Of a DNA stretch of 64,000 bases, positions 1 through 9,172 are shown piece after piece (position 1 is the first letter of the stretch; each line of letters starts with the position of its first letter). The position numbers and the translations under genes are program-made. The DNA comes from Mucilaginibacter ginsenosidivorans (GTDB taxonomy: Bacteria; Bacteroidota; Bacteroidia; Sphingobacteriales; Sphingobacteriaceae): the NCBI RefSeq assembly GCF_007971025.1, contig NZ_CP042436.1, positions 5,146,001-5,210,000 of the forward strand. Reading direction: 5' to 3'. A model generated the notes under the pieces. That model was not told the DNA's origin. It saw nothing but the letters and a program-made list of their open reading frames with translations, and searched no databases.

Positions 1-1224
1 CTGATAACCGGGCTTATATCGGGCAGCTACCCGGCGTTGTATTTGTCGTCATTCAAACCAGTCAAAGTATTAAAGGGTACATTCAAAGTTGGTCCATTGG
101 CAGCAATACCGCGCAAGGTATTGGTGGTGATGCAATTCACCGTTTCTGTTGTGCTTATTATCGGTACCATTGTCGTTTTCAGGCAAATACAATTTGCCAA
201 GGATCGGCCGGTAGGCTACAGCCGCAATGGGCTCATAGCTATTCCAATGGCAACCGGCGACATCCATAATAAATTCGATATTGTGAAGAATGAACTTGTA
301 AAAAGCGGGGCGGTAGCCGAAATAGCCGAATCCACCAGTCCAACTACAGGCGACTATTCCACCAACAGCGGCTTTGACTGGAAGGGCAAAGACCCGGCCC
401 TTGCTGTCGAATTTCCCAATATTGATGTTTCGCCCGGTTATGGTAAAACTGTAGGCTGGCAATTTATAGCCGGCCGCGATTTGTCGGCAGACTATCTTAC
501 CGATTCGTTAGCATTCGTGATCAATGAAACCGCTGCAAAATTCATGGGGCTTAAACACCCGGTGGGCGAAACAATTAAATGGGACGGCGTGCCCTATCAT
601 GTAATAGGTGTGATAAGGGATATGGTGTCCGAATCGCCGTACGAACCCGTTAGGCCGACACTTTACCACATGCTAAAAGGCAGCGGCGATTTTGTTATGG
701 TCCGGATCAACCCGCATGCAGGTACCCATGAGGCCCTTGGCAAAATTGAAAAAGTATTTAAAGCTTATAATCCTGCTCAGCCCTTCGATTACCAGTTCGC
801 CGACGCAGAATACGCAAAAAAGTTTGGTAACGAAGAACGCATAGGCAAACTGGCTAGTTCATTTGCTGGCCTGGCAATATTTATCAGCTGCCTCGGTTTG
901 TTCGGGATGGCCTCTTTCATGGCCGAGCAGCGCGTTAAAGAAATTGGCGTCCGCAAGGTTTTGGGGGCATCCATACTCAACCTGTGGAGCCTGCTGTCGA
1001 AGGATTTCGTAATGCTGGTAGCTATCTCGCTGGTTATAGCATCACCGATAGCTTATTATTTTATGCAAAACTGGCTGAAAAATTACCGCTATCATTCAGG
1101 TATAGACTGGTGGATATTTGGAGTGACTGCGGTAGGTGCGATGGCGATAACATTGCTTACCATAAGCTACCAGAGCATCAAAGCAGCTTTGGCCAACCCG
1201 GTGAAAAGTTTGCGGAGTGAGTGA
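1..1224 (+). CDS. ABC transporter permease, FtsX/MacB type (5' end outside the window)
   Basis: This is the C-terminal part of a permease of the MacB_PCD/FtsX family. The reading frame is open from base 1, so the gene begins upstream of the window; a TTG at 37 is not a credible start. Visible parts are the end of the first FtsX domain (ITGLISGSYPALYLSSF), a membrane segment near residues 30-50, an extracytoplasmic domain, and a second FtsX domain from about residue 270 with the signature EQRVKEIGVRKVLGAS. It ends in ALANPVKSLRSE, the same ending as the next two genes, so the three are tandem paralogs. Family members work with an ATPase subunit in export of peptides or lipoproteins, or in envelope stress responses. 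No ATPase gene is in the window, so the partner and substrate are unknown. Confidence 0.9.
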   Translation: MITGLISGSYPALYLSSFKPVKVLKGTFKVGPLAAIPRKVLVVMQFTVSVVLIIGTIVVFRQIQFAKDRPVGYSRNGLIAIPMATGDIHNKFDIVKNELVKSGAVAEIAESTSPTTGDYSTNSGFDWKGKDPALAVEFPNIDVSPGYGKTVGWQFIAGRDLSADYLTDSLAFVINETAAKFMGLKHPVGETIKWDGVPYHVIGVIRDMVSESPYEPVRPTLYHMLKGSGDFVMVRINPHAGTHEALGKIEKVFKAYNPAQPFDYQFADAEYAKKFGNEERIGKLASSFAGLAIFISCLGLFGMASFMAEQRVKEIGVRKVLGASILNLWSLLSKDFVMLVAISLVIASPIAYYFMQNWLKNYRYHSGIDWWIFGVTAVGAMAITLLTISYQSIKAALANPVKSLRSE

Positions 1225-1269
1225 TTCGTGATTAACGGTTAGTTAAAGCACTAACAAATAAAAGGCTTC

Positions 1270-1323
1270 GCAAAATGAACCATTGAACTAATGAACTATT
1301 GCACAAATGAACCATTGAATTAA
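1270..1323 (+). repeat. Short imperfect tandem repeat, about three 16-bp units
   Basis: Between two permease genes the sequence repeats a unit like aatgaaccattgaac three times (aatgaaccattgaac, taatgaactattgcac, aaatgaaccattgaat). It ends just before the next start codon. No function is evident. Confidence 0.5.
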
Positions 1324-1328
1324 ACGTC

Positions 1329-3710
1329 ATGATAAAGAACAATTTAAAAGTTGCCTGGCGCAATCTCGTTAAAAACAAGGCTTCCTCTTTAATAAACATA
1401 GGCGGCCTTGCTGTGGGCATGGCAGTAGTGATGCTCATCAGTTTTTGGATATGGGATGAAGTAACTTTTGACCGGTATCATAAAAACTACAACCGTATTG
1501 CGCAGGTCATTCAAAACGTTACTAATAACGGCGAGGTACAGACCTGGTGGCAGGTACCTTACCCGCTTGCGGCCGAAATACGTAAAAACTACGGAAGCGA
1601 CTTTAAACAGGTGGTAATGTCGACAGGCCTCGGCGGAAATATGCTGGCCCTGGGTAATAAAAAACTGAGCGAACAAGGTGTGTTTATGGAAACCGGCGGA
1701 CCGGAATTATTTACGCTGAACATGCTTAAAGGCAACCGTAACGCGCTGAAGGATCCATCGTCCATATTGATATCGGCCTCGACGGCTAAGGCATTTTTCG
1801 GCAATAACGACCCTATGTTTAAAGTATTGAAGCTGAACAATTCGGATAATCTGACAGTGGCCGGGGTTTACGAGGATCTGCCCAAAAACTCTACGCTGGC
1901 CGATATGGCCTTCATCGGTTCGTGGGATCGTTTTGCATCGGATAATCAGCTCAACCAGATGAAGGAGCCATGGCGGCCGAACTTCGTTTCCCTGTATGTT
2001 CAACTGGCTGATAACGCCGATCTGGCCAAAGTATCGTTAAAGATAAAAGATGAAAAATTGCGGCATGTAAGCGCATTCCTGGCCAAAAAGAAGCCGGCTT
2101 TATTCCTGCAACCGATGAGCAAATGGCATTTGTATGATGAGTTCAAAGAAGGCAAAAACACGGGCGGACGGATACAATATGTCTGGCTTTTCGGCATCAT
2201 AGGCGTTTTTGTATTACTGCTGGCGTGCATCAATTTTATGAACCTTAGCACCGCCCGGTCCGAAAAGCGTGCCCGCGAAGTTGGTATCCGCAAGGCCATC
2301 GGTTCGTTGCGGGCACAGTTGGTTTACCAGTTTTTTAGCGAATCGCTGCTATGTGTGTTGATTGCCTTCGTGATCTCGCTGCTTTTGGCGCAATTAAGCC
2401 TTTCGTTTTTTAACCAGGTGGCTGGTAAGCAAATGACCATCCCATGGGAAAATACCGGCTTCTGGATAGCGGGAATAGGTTTTAGCTTTTTCACCGGAAT
2501 TATTACCGGGAGCTATCCGGCGTTTTACCTGTCATCGTTTAAACCCGTAAAAGTATTAAAAGGATCGTTCCGTGTCGGGCGGCTGGCTTCAGTGCCCCGC
2601 AAGGTACTGGTTGTGTTGCAATTCACCGTTTCCGTTGTGCTTATCATCGGGACGATAGTAGTATTCAGGCAGATCCAATACGCAAAGGACCGCCCGGTAG
2701 GTTACAGCCGCGATGGGCTGGTGGCCGTGCCGATGTTGACCGACCAGATACATAAACATTTTGATGTTGTTAAAAGCGCCCTTATCAATACGGGCATGGT
2801 GACTAATGTGGCTGAAGCAGGTTCGCCGCCAACTTCAGGAGCGGGCAGCACTAGTGCCGTTGAATGGCCCGGCAAGGACCCTAACATGAGCACCGATTTT
2901 CAGCAAAACAATATCTCGTATGATTACGGTAAAACTATCGGCTGGGAATTTAGCTCGGGTCGTGATTTTTCAAGAACATTCCTGTCCGATTCTGCGGCGG
3001 TGATCGTCAACCAGGCAGCCGTTGATTTTATGAAAATGAAAAACCCTACGGAGACTTACATTACTTACTATAACAAGCAATATAAAATAGTCGGGGTTAC
3101 TAAGGATATCATTATCGGCTCGCCCTATGAACAGGCACGCCCGGTAATTTATTTTCTATCGAAAGACCCGAGTAGCTATGTGTTGCTAAAGATAAACCCT
3201 AAAGCAAGCGCCGGCGAAGCTGTTGATAAGATCGCCTCTGTATTTAAAACTTATAACCCCGAGCAGCCTTTTGAATATCATTTCGTCGACCAGGAATACG
3301 CCAAAAAGTTTGGTAACGAAGAACGCGTGAGCAAGCTTGCCACCGCCTTCGCCAGCCTGGCCATTTTTATCAGTTGCCTGGGTTTGTTTGGTATGGCATC
3401 GTTTATGGCCGAGCAGCGGGTTAAAGAGATCGGCGTGCGCAAAGTGCTCGGCGCCTCGGTGTTTAACCTATGGCAATTACTGTCGAAAGATTTTGCAGTT
3501 CTGGTGATCATTTCTTTGATCATAGCCTCACCACTGGGATATTACCTGATGCACAACTGGCTTCAAAATTACCAATACCACACCGGAGTTTCCTGGTGGA
3601 TATTCGCTGTCACCGCAGCAGGAGCCATGCTGATTACGCTGTTAACGGTGAGCTACCAGAGTATAAAAGCGGCGCTGGCCAACCCGGTAAAAAGTTTGCG
3701 CTCGGAATGA
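1329..3710 (+). CDS. ABC transporter permease, FtsX/MacB type
   Basis: A full-length 793-residue double-FtsX permease. The N-terminal membrane segment is around residues 20-42. A large extracytoplasmic MacB_PCD-like domain follows, then the first FtsX block at roughly 280-405 (RSEKRAREVGIRKAIGS), a second extracytoplasmic domain, and the second FtsX block at roughly 665-790 (EQRVKEIGVRKVLGAS). It resembles its upstream neighbour closely along the shared region, which indicates recent tandem duplication. It has no nucleotide-binding domain and so needs an ATPase supplied in trans. I can name the class but not the substrate. Start is the ATG after the tandem repeat; no Shine-Dalgarno is apparent, as is common in this phylum. 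Confidence 0.92.
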   Translation: MIKNNLKVAWRNLVKNKASSLINIGGLAVGMAVVMLISFWIWDEVTFDRYHKNYNRIAQVIQNVTNNGEVQTWWQVPYPLAAEIRKNYGSDFKQVVMSTGLGGNMLALGNKKLSEQGVFMETGGPELFTLNMLKGNRNALKDPSSILISASTAKAFFGNNDPMFKVLKLNNSDNLTVAGVYEDLPKNSTLADMAFIGSWDRFASDNQLNQMKEPWRPNFVSLYVQLADNADLAKVSLKIKDEKLRHVSAFLAKKKPALFLQPMSKWHLYDEFKEGKNTGGRIQYVWLFGIIGVFVLLLACINFMNLSTARSEKRAREVGIRKAIGSLRAQLVYQFFSESLLCVLIAFVISLLLAQLSLSFFNQVAGKQMTIPWENTGFWIAGIGFSFFTGIITGSYPAFYLSSFKPVKVLKGSFRVGRLASVPRKVLVVLQFTVSVVLIIGTIVVFRQIQYAKDRPVGYSRDGLVAVPMLTDQIHKHFDVVKSALINTGMVTNVAEAGSPPTSGAGSTSAVEWPGKDPNMSTDFQQNNISYDYGKTIGWEFSSGRDFSRTFLSDSAAVIVNQAAVDFMKMKNPTETYITYYNKQYKIVGVTKDIIIGSPYEQARPVIYFLSKDPSSYVLLKINPKASAGEAVDKIASVFKTYNPEQPFEYHFVDQEYAKKFGNEERVSKLATAFASLAIFISCLGLFGMASFMAEQRVKEIGVRKVLGASVFNLWQLLSKDFAVLVIISLIIASPLGYYLMHNWLQNYQYHTGVSWWIFAVTAAGAMLITLLTVSYQSIKAALANPVKSLRSE

Positions 3711-3740
3711 TTAGAGATTAGTTAAAAGATACAGTTAAAA

Positions 3741-3775
3741 GCCCCTCTCCTTTTGGAGAGGGGTTGGGGTGAGGC
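3741..3775 (+). repeat. Dispersed hairpin repeat, copy 1
   Basis: A 9-bp perfect stem (3742-3750 with 3755-3763, loop tttt) is followed by a conserved tail ttggggtgaggc. Related copies occur at 9137-9171 (same orientation) and 60629-60660 (inverted). It lies 30 bases after a stop codon. It could serve as a 3'-end stabilising or terminator-like element. Confidence 0.7.
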
Positions 3776-3931
3776 CGCGCAAAACCGCACATAACTTGTA
3801 TCAAAAACGAACGACCAATCAGTAGTCTTTTTTTTATTTAATTGATTTTCAAAGGATTAAATTGTGGCACTGGCTTTGGCTTATTGTAAGAGCAATAACA
3901 AAATATTAACTTACAATCACACTTACCTGCC

Positions 3932-6322
3932 ATGATCTACAGCTATTTAAAAATCGCCTGGCGTAACCTTAACAAGCACCGCTTTTTCTCACTGGTAAAC
4001 ATCTGCGGATTAGCCATCGGCATAGCCGCCTTTTGGGTGATCAGTCTTTATGTGGCATCGGAGGTAAGTTATGATCGGTACAATCGGAAAGCTGACCGCA
4101 TCTTCCGCGTGGCGCAGCATGGACAGTGGAGTGGTGGAAGTTTCAACCTGGCGATAACATCCATCCCTTACGCACCGGCAATGAAGGCCGACTATCCTGA
4201 AGTAGAAGACGCAGTACGCATAGATATGGAAGGCGGCGGCAAGATAACCTATGGCGATAAGCGGATCATGGCCGGGGATATTTCCATTGTCGATAATTCG
4301 ATATTTAATATTTTCAGTTATCATTTTCTTGACGGCGACCCTAATACAGCATTGGCAAAGCCACATTGCATTGTGCTCACCAAAACACTGGCTATCAAAA
4401 TATTCGGCGATGCCACATCGGCTGTGGGCAAAACCGTATCCTTTGATAAAGACGACCCCAACCTGGTTACAGCCGTTATTGACGATGTACCCGAATATTC
4501 CACATTCAAATTCAGCGCGCTGCGCTCGTTCAATGATAACCTGACAGGCAGATGGGGCGCAGCAGGGGTCTTTACGTATGTTCTGTTAAAGAATGCTGAT
4601 GATTATAAAAAGATAGAAGCCCGGTCGGAACAGTTTTACAATAAGCACCTGAAGAACGATCTGAACAATATCCATTATCAAATGGAATTGCAACCACTTA
4701 CGTCTATTCACCTGCATTCGCATCTCGATTATGAAATGGGTAACAATGGTAATATTACCTACGTGTATGTATTCGGCTTAGTTGGGCTATTGATATTAGG
4801 CATAGCGGTGATCAATTATTTTAACCTGACTACAGCACGGTCATCCGTACGATTGAGAGAGATCGGTATCCGCAAGGTAATCGGGTCGGATAGAAAACAG
4901 CTGATGCTGATGTTCTTTTCAGAATCTGTGTTATTTACCACGTTTGCTACTGTTATTGCGCTGGTATTAGTACAGGCCATATTACCATACTTTAATCATT
5001 TATCCGGGAAAGCCCTCGACATCTGGCACTTTGGCCTGGCCAAATCATTGTTACTGTTTGCTGGATTTGCCCTTGTTGCAGGCATAATCAGCGGTATTTA
5101 TCCAGCCCTGTTTTTATCCGGGTTCAGCACCATACCGGCTATCAAGGGCCAGTTGGGTAACCAGTCCTCAACAATCGCTTTCCGCAAATCGCTCGTGGTC
5201 TTCCAGTTTGTTACCACCATTGTTATGATCGTAGGTTCCTGCATTATTTACCAGCAGCTCAATTATGTAATGAACAAGGATCTTGGCTTCAACAAATCGC
5301 AGATGCTTACATTCCATATTCACAGTCGCGAAGCCAGGTCGAAAATGGAATCCATCAAAGCTCAGTTGCTGCAAAGCCCGCTGATACAAAGTGCGGCTTC
5401 GGCGGGCAATCCAATAGGCAATAACGATATCGGACTGAACGATTTTAATCTCGGCCCCGATGGCAACACGGCCGCCGATACCAAACTGGTTGAAACACTA
5501 ATTGTCGACGAAGATTTTATACCCGCCATGCAGATAAAAGTTGCTGCCGGCCGCAACTTTATTAAAGGCGTCAGCGACAGTGCGAACAATGCAGTTATTA
5601 TAAACGAAACTTTGGTAAATGAACTCGGCTGGAAAAACCCGGTTGGCCGCCGTGTGCGCACCGGCGTCGACCATGGCGTTATAACTTTTTCGACTATTGT
5701 AGGCGTGGTTAAGGATTTTAATACCTATTCGCTGCAACATAAAATAGCCCCGTTGGTACTTACGCTGCCTGCACAGGCAAATGATAAAGACAACCTGTAC
5801 GTTCGCCTGGGCAAAACCAATATCCCTGCCGCCATCAAATACATGCAGGACGTTTACAGCAGATTCGATCCGGAAAACAAGATCGATTATCATTTCCTCG
5901 ACCAGAATTTTGCAAACCAATATCAAAGTGAGCAAAAACAGGGAAACCTGCTGTTGATATTTACCGTCCTGGCAATTAGTATTGCTTGTTTGGGTTTGTT
6001 CGGTTTGGTTACATTCACTGCGCAGCAGCGTGTAAAGGAGATCGGTATCCGCAAGGTTTTGGGCGCAAGTATTGCCAGCATAGTATCTCTTTTGAGTAAG
6101 GAATTAGTGCAACTGGTATTGATGGCTACCCTCATCGCATCGCCCATTGCCTGGTTTGCCATGAGCAAATGGCTGCAAAGCTTTGCCTATAAAACCACTA
6201 TCCACTGGTGGATATTTATAGCAGCGGGTGCAGCGGCTATCCTCATCGCTTTTATCACGGTCAGTATACGGTCTGTAAAAGCTGCGCTGGCCAACCCGGT
6301 AAAAAGCTTGCGGTCGGAGTGA
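3932..6322 (+). CDS. ABC transporter permease, FtsX/MacB type
   Basis: The third tandem permease, 796 residues. Membrane segments are visible near residues 20-42, 280-305, 335-360, 372-398, 423-445, 670-695, 720-745 and 755-782, the eight-helix plan of a duplicated FtsX protein. FtsX signatures are SSVRLREIGIRKVIGS in the first half and QQRVKEIGIRKVLGAS in the second. The C-terminus ALANPVKSLRSE is shared with both upstream paralogs, but the extracytoplasmic domains are more divergent, so this copy is older than the split between the first two. A 221-bp gap containing a hairpin repeat separates it from the previous gene, so it may have its own promoter. No ATPase domain is present. Confidence 0.92.
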   Translation: MIYSYLKIAWRNLNKHRFFSLVNICGLAIGIAAFWVISLYVASEVSYDRYNRKADRIFRVAQHGQWSGGSFNLAITSIPYAPAMKADYPEVEDAVRIDMEGGGKITYGDKRIMAGDISIVDNSIFNIFSYHFLDGDPNTALAKPHCIVLTKTLAIKIFGDATSAVGKTVSFDKDDPNLVTAVIDDVPEYSTFKFSALRSFNDNLTGRWGAAGVFTYVLLKNADDYKKIEARSEQFYNKHLKNDLNNIHYQMELQPLTSIHLHSHLDYEMGNNGNITYVYVFGLVGLLILGIAVINYFNLTTARSSVRLREIGIRKVIGSDRKQLMLMFFSESVLFTTFATVIALVLVQAILPYFNHLSGKALDIWHFGLAKSLLLFAGFALVAGIISGIYPALFLSGFSTIPAIKGQLGNQSSTIAFRKSLVVFQFVTTIVMIVGSCIIYQQLNYVMNKDLGFNKSQMLTFHIHSREARSKMESIKAQLLQSPLIQSAASAGNPIGNNDIGLNDFNLGPDGNTAADTKLVETLIVDEDFIPAMQIKVAAGRNFIKGVSDSANNAVIINETLVNELGWKNPVGRRVRTGVDHGVITFSTIVGVVKDFNTYSLQHKIAPLVLTLPAQANDKDNLYVRLGKTNIPAAIKYMQDVYSRFDPENKIDYHFLDQNFANQYQSEQKQGNLLLIFTVLAISIACLGLFGLVTFTAQQRVKEIGIRKVLGASIASIVSLLSKELVQLVLMATLIASPIAWFAMSKWLQSFAYKTTIHWWIFIAAGAAAILIAFITVSIRSVKAALANPVKSLRSE

Positions 6323-6384
6323 CAGACGGCTGAGGCCCAATTAATTCTGTTTTAACGTAAAATAACTGTTATTAAGGCAGCGTT

Positions 6385-6422
6385 AAAGGATTATCGCATT
6401 ATATTGCGGCATCTAATCCTTT
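6385..6422 (+). promoter_or_regulatory. Stem-loop immediately before the start codon of the 6425 gene
   Basis: aaaggatta (6385-6393) pairs perfectly with taatccttt (6414-6422), with a nested cgca/tgcg stem inside. The outer stem ends two bases before the ATG at 6425. In mRNA it could hide the ribosome-landing site. This is a structural observation only; no ligand or regulator is known. Confidence 0.35.
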
Positions 6423-6424
6423 GA

Positions 6425-9100
6425 ATGAAACGCTGCCTCCTGCTACTCCTTTTTTTTCTTATCGCCGCCGCTGCAAGGTCCCAAAATCATGGCACCATAA
6501 AGGCGCTTGTGGTTGATTCCGTAAGTAAACAGCCCATCGGCTATTCCACCATTGCTGTATTGAAAATGAAGGATTCATCCTTGTTATCTTACACCATCAC
6601 AGATAAAAACGGTGCCTTTACACTTTACAACATCAACCAGGCCGAACCGGCCCGGTTGCTCATTTCCTGCGTGGGTTACAAAAGCCTTCGCCTTGTACTG
6701 GAATTAAAAAAGGGCGACGCCGTTACTGACCTTGGGAAGGTGTTGCTCAGCACAAAAACCCTACAGGAGGTTGTTATTAAAGGCGAACGCGCACCGGTGA
6801 TCATCCGGAAAGATACCATCGAGTTTAATGCCGAAGCTTTTAAGGTGCGACCGAACGCTGTGGTTGAGGATTTGCTAAAAAAACTACCCGGTGTGCAGGT
6901 AAGTCACGATGGCAAGATCACGGTAAATGGCAAAGATATCTCGAAACTCAAAGTTGACGGAAAAGACTTCTTCGCGAATGATCCTAAGATAGCCACACGT
7001 AACCTGGATGCCGATATGATATCCAAAGTACAGGTTTATGACGACCGGGAGGGCGACCCGGATCATCTGAAGCCGGATTACGAGGTAAAAAAGATCATCA
7101 ACTTGAAATTTAAAAAGGCGCTCAAAAAAAGCACTTTTGGTCGGGCCATGCTGGGCGGTGGTACGCGCGATCGTTACCAGGCCAATACATTCCTTAATAA
7201 ATTCCAGGACGAACTGCAATTAAGTGCCAGTGCCAGCAGCGATAACCTGAGCGGCACCGGGATATTCGGCGATGGGTTCCATACCCCTGTGCTGCAAGCC
7301 GAGCCACGAGGATCGGTTCAAAGAATCACTAACGGCACGGTCAACTTTAATAACAAATTCGGTAAGCAACTAAAGGTTAACCTGATCTATTATTTCAACA
7401 ATGATATTAACGACAGCAAGGGTACCGTAAACCGGCAGCAGTTTGTAGGTGACACCACGTTCAATACTTTTTCCAATAATATCAATCATAACGGTTCCAC
7501 CTCGCAAACTTTAAGCGGGCGCCTGGAATATGGATCGGACACCGCCACGAGCATCAAATACAACCCGGAATTTTCATACAACAGTAATAACGGCAGCAGT
7601 ACCACTAATGCCACCGGCTCCAACAACTTTGCGCCGTTACTGAGTCAAAGCATCAATAGCAGCGCGTCAAGCGGCAGTTCGGTCTCTTTCAGGCAGGAAT
7701 TTACCTATTACACCAGGCTCAGCAAAAAGGGAGCCTCATTTAGCATAAACCACGCGTTGAGCATAGGTCCATCGCACAGCCTTAATATCTCATCCGATCA
7801 ATTGTTATCCTATACCGCTGCATTACAGTCCGACACGCTGAACCGATCGGCAAAAAACACCAGCAACCGGGACGATGGTAACGTGGGCGCCGCTTTTCAT
7901 TACCCACTCACTAAAAAACTTTCCGTCACAATATCGGCGTCGACGAATTTTGACCGCGATGAGGGCGATCTTTTCACCTATCAGCAGAACCTGCAAACAG
8001 GCTTATACACCATCTTTTTGCCCGACCAAAGCAACAACCTGACCCGGAAGCAATGGACGGAGGCCTTGCACAGTGAATTGATGTACCAGTTCACTGATAA
8101 AATATCACTTAAAGCGGGCCTTGCGGGACAATTGCAGCAGGTAACCAATCACTTTAACAGTTACACCGGCGACCTTGATCAGCATTTCAACAATCTTTTC
8201 CCGACGGCGGAATTACATATCAATAAAGTGAACATAAACTACAGCGAAGACCTGCAACAGCCGGCCATTAACGATCTGCAGCCTATAACCGTAGTTTACA
8301 GTCAATTGTTCAGCTTTATCGGCAATCCCGATTTGAAACCTACGCACCGGCATAGTTTTGGAGTGAACTACTTCGATTTCAAAACACAGAGCCAGGTATA
8401 CCTGAACCTGTCATCACGGGTAACCGTAGAAACCAACAGCGTTGTGCGCGAACGAACAATCAATGCTGAAGGCGCCGAAGTAACCACACCAATAAACCGG
8501 AACGGTCGCTTTACCACCTATCTGTATGCAGGCGCGGGCAAAACTTTTAAAAAATCCGGCGATTGGCAGATCAGCACCAACACCAACCTGAACGGCAGCT
8601 ACGGACATAATTTTTTTGAAGTGAATGACCAGGATGGTTATCAGAACACTATCGCCGTAACACTGGCACAGGAAATTTCGGCCAACTGGAAAGACATTAT
8701 CGAACTGAGGCCGGGCTACAGCGTGAGCCCTGCAATAACCAAATATCAACTGGTGGATTATAAAGGTTCAAGTTTTGTAACTCAACGCGCCAACCTGGGC
8801 GCCGATTTTCACCTGCCGAACAAGATATCCTTCAGCAGTAATTACACCTATACCTACAACCCGCAGGTTGCCGTGGGTTTGCGAAAAAATTCGAACCTGC
8901 TGAGCCTTTCGGTAGCAAAAATGGTGCAAAAGAACGACCACGGAGAGTTCAGGCTGACGTGTTATGACGTATTAAACCAGGGCATCAGCACCTTCCACTA
9001 CGCCACGGAGAATACTATTAATGATATTCAAAACCAAACCATCAGGCGGTACTTCTTATTGTCCTATTCGTACCGGTTTAACAGCACCACTACCAAATAG
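6425..9100 (+). CDS. Outer-membrane beta-barrel protein with carboxypeptidase-regulatory N-terminal domain
   Basis: An 891-residue exported protein. The signal peptide MKRCLLLLLFFLIAAAARSQ is followed by a carboxypeptidase-regulatory-like beta-sandwich at roughly residues 25-105. Next comes a plug-like segment around 110-230 (VVEDLLKKLPGVQVSHDGKI), then a long region rich in alternating polar and aromatic strands that ends in an aromatic-rich strand typical of outer-membrane barrels. This is the layout of the Bacteroidota TonB-receptor-like proteins of the OMP_b-brl_3 group. No SusD-type partner is adjacent, so a specific nutrient cannot be inferred. The start follows a stem-loop that may affect translation. 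It is convergent with the GH30 gene, with a hairpin repeat between them. Confidence 0.88.
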   Translation: MKRCLLLLLFFLIAAAARSQNHGTIKALVVDSVSKQPIGYSTIAVLKMKDSSLLSYTITDKNGAFTLYNINQAEPARLLISCVGYKSLRLVLELKKGDAVTDLGKVLLSTKTLQEVVIKGERAPVIIRKDTIEFNAEAFKVRPNAVVEDLLKKLPGVQVSHDGKITVNGKDISKLKVDGKDFFANDPKIATRNLDADMISKVQVYDDREGDPDHLKPDYEVKKIINLKFKKALKKSTFGRAMLGGGTRDRYQANTFLNKFQDELQLSASASSDNLSGTGIFGDGFHTPVLQAEPRGSVQRITNGTVNFNNKFGKQLKVNLIYYFNNDINDSKGTVNRQQFVGDTTFNTFSNNINHNGSTSQTLSGRLEYGSDTATSIKYNPEFSYNSNNGSSTTNATGSNNFAPLLSQSINSSASSGSSVSFRQEFTYYTRLSKKGASFSINHALSIGPSHSLNISSDQLLSYTAALQSDTLNRSAKNTSNRDDGNVGAAFHYPLTKKLSVTISASTNFDRDEGDLFTYQQNLQTGLYTIFLPDQSNNLTRKQWTEALHSELMYQFTDKISLKAGLAGQLQQVTNHFNSYTGDLDQHFNNLFPTAELHINKVNINYSEDLQQPAINDLQPITVVYSQLFSFIGNPDLKPTHRHSFGVNYFDFKTQSQVYLNLSSRVTVETNSVVRERTINAEGAEVTTPINRNGRFTTYLYAGAGKTFKKSGDWQISTNTNLNGSYGHNFFEVNDQDGYQNTIAVTLAQEISANWKDIIELRPGYSVSPAITKYQLVDYKGSSFVTQRANLGADFHLPNKISFSSNYTYTYNPQVAVGLRKNSNLLSLSVAKMVQKNDHGEFRLTCYDVLNQGISTFHYATENTINDIQNQTIRRYFLLSYSYRFNSTTTK

Positions 9101-9136
9101 ATTTGCCTGTGGTTCCTGACGAATGAAATATAAAAA

Positions 9137-9171
9137 GCCCTTTTCCTTTTGGAGAGGGGCTGTGGTGAGGC
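9137..9171 (+). repeat. Dispersed hairpin repeat, copy 2
   Basis: It matches copy 1 at 3741 with changes in the left arm (cccttttcc against cccctctcc), while the right arm ggagagggg is unchanged. In RNA the changed arm still pairs through G-U pairs. It lies between two convergent genes, a likely place for termination. Confidence 0.65.
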
Positions 9172-9172
9172 A

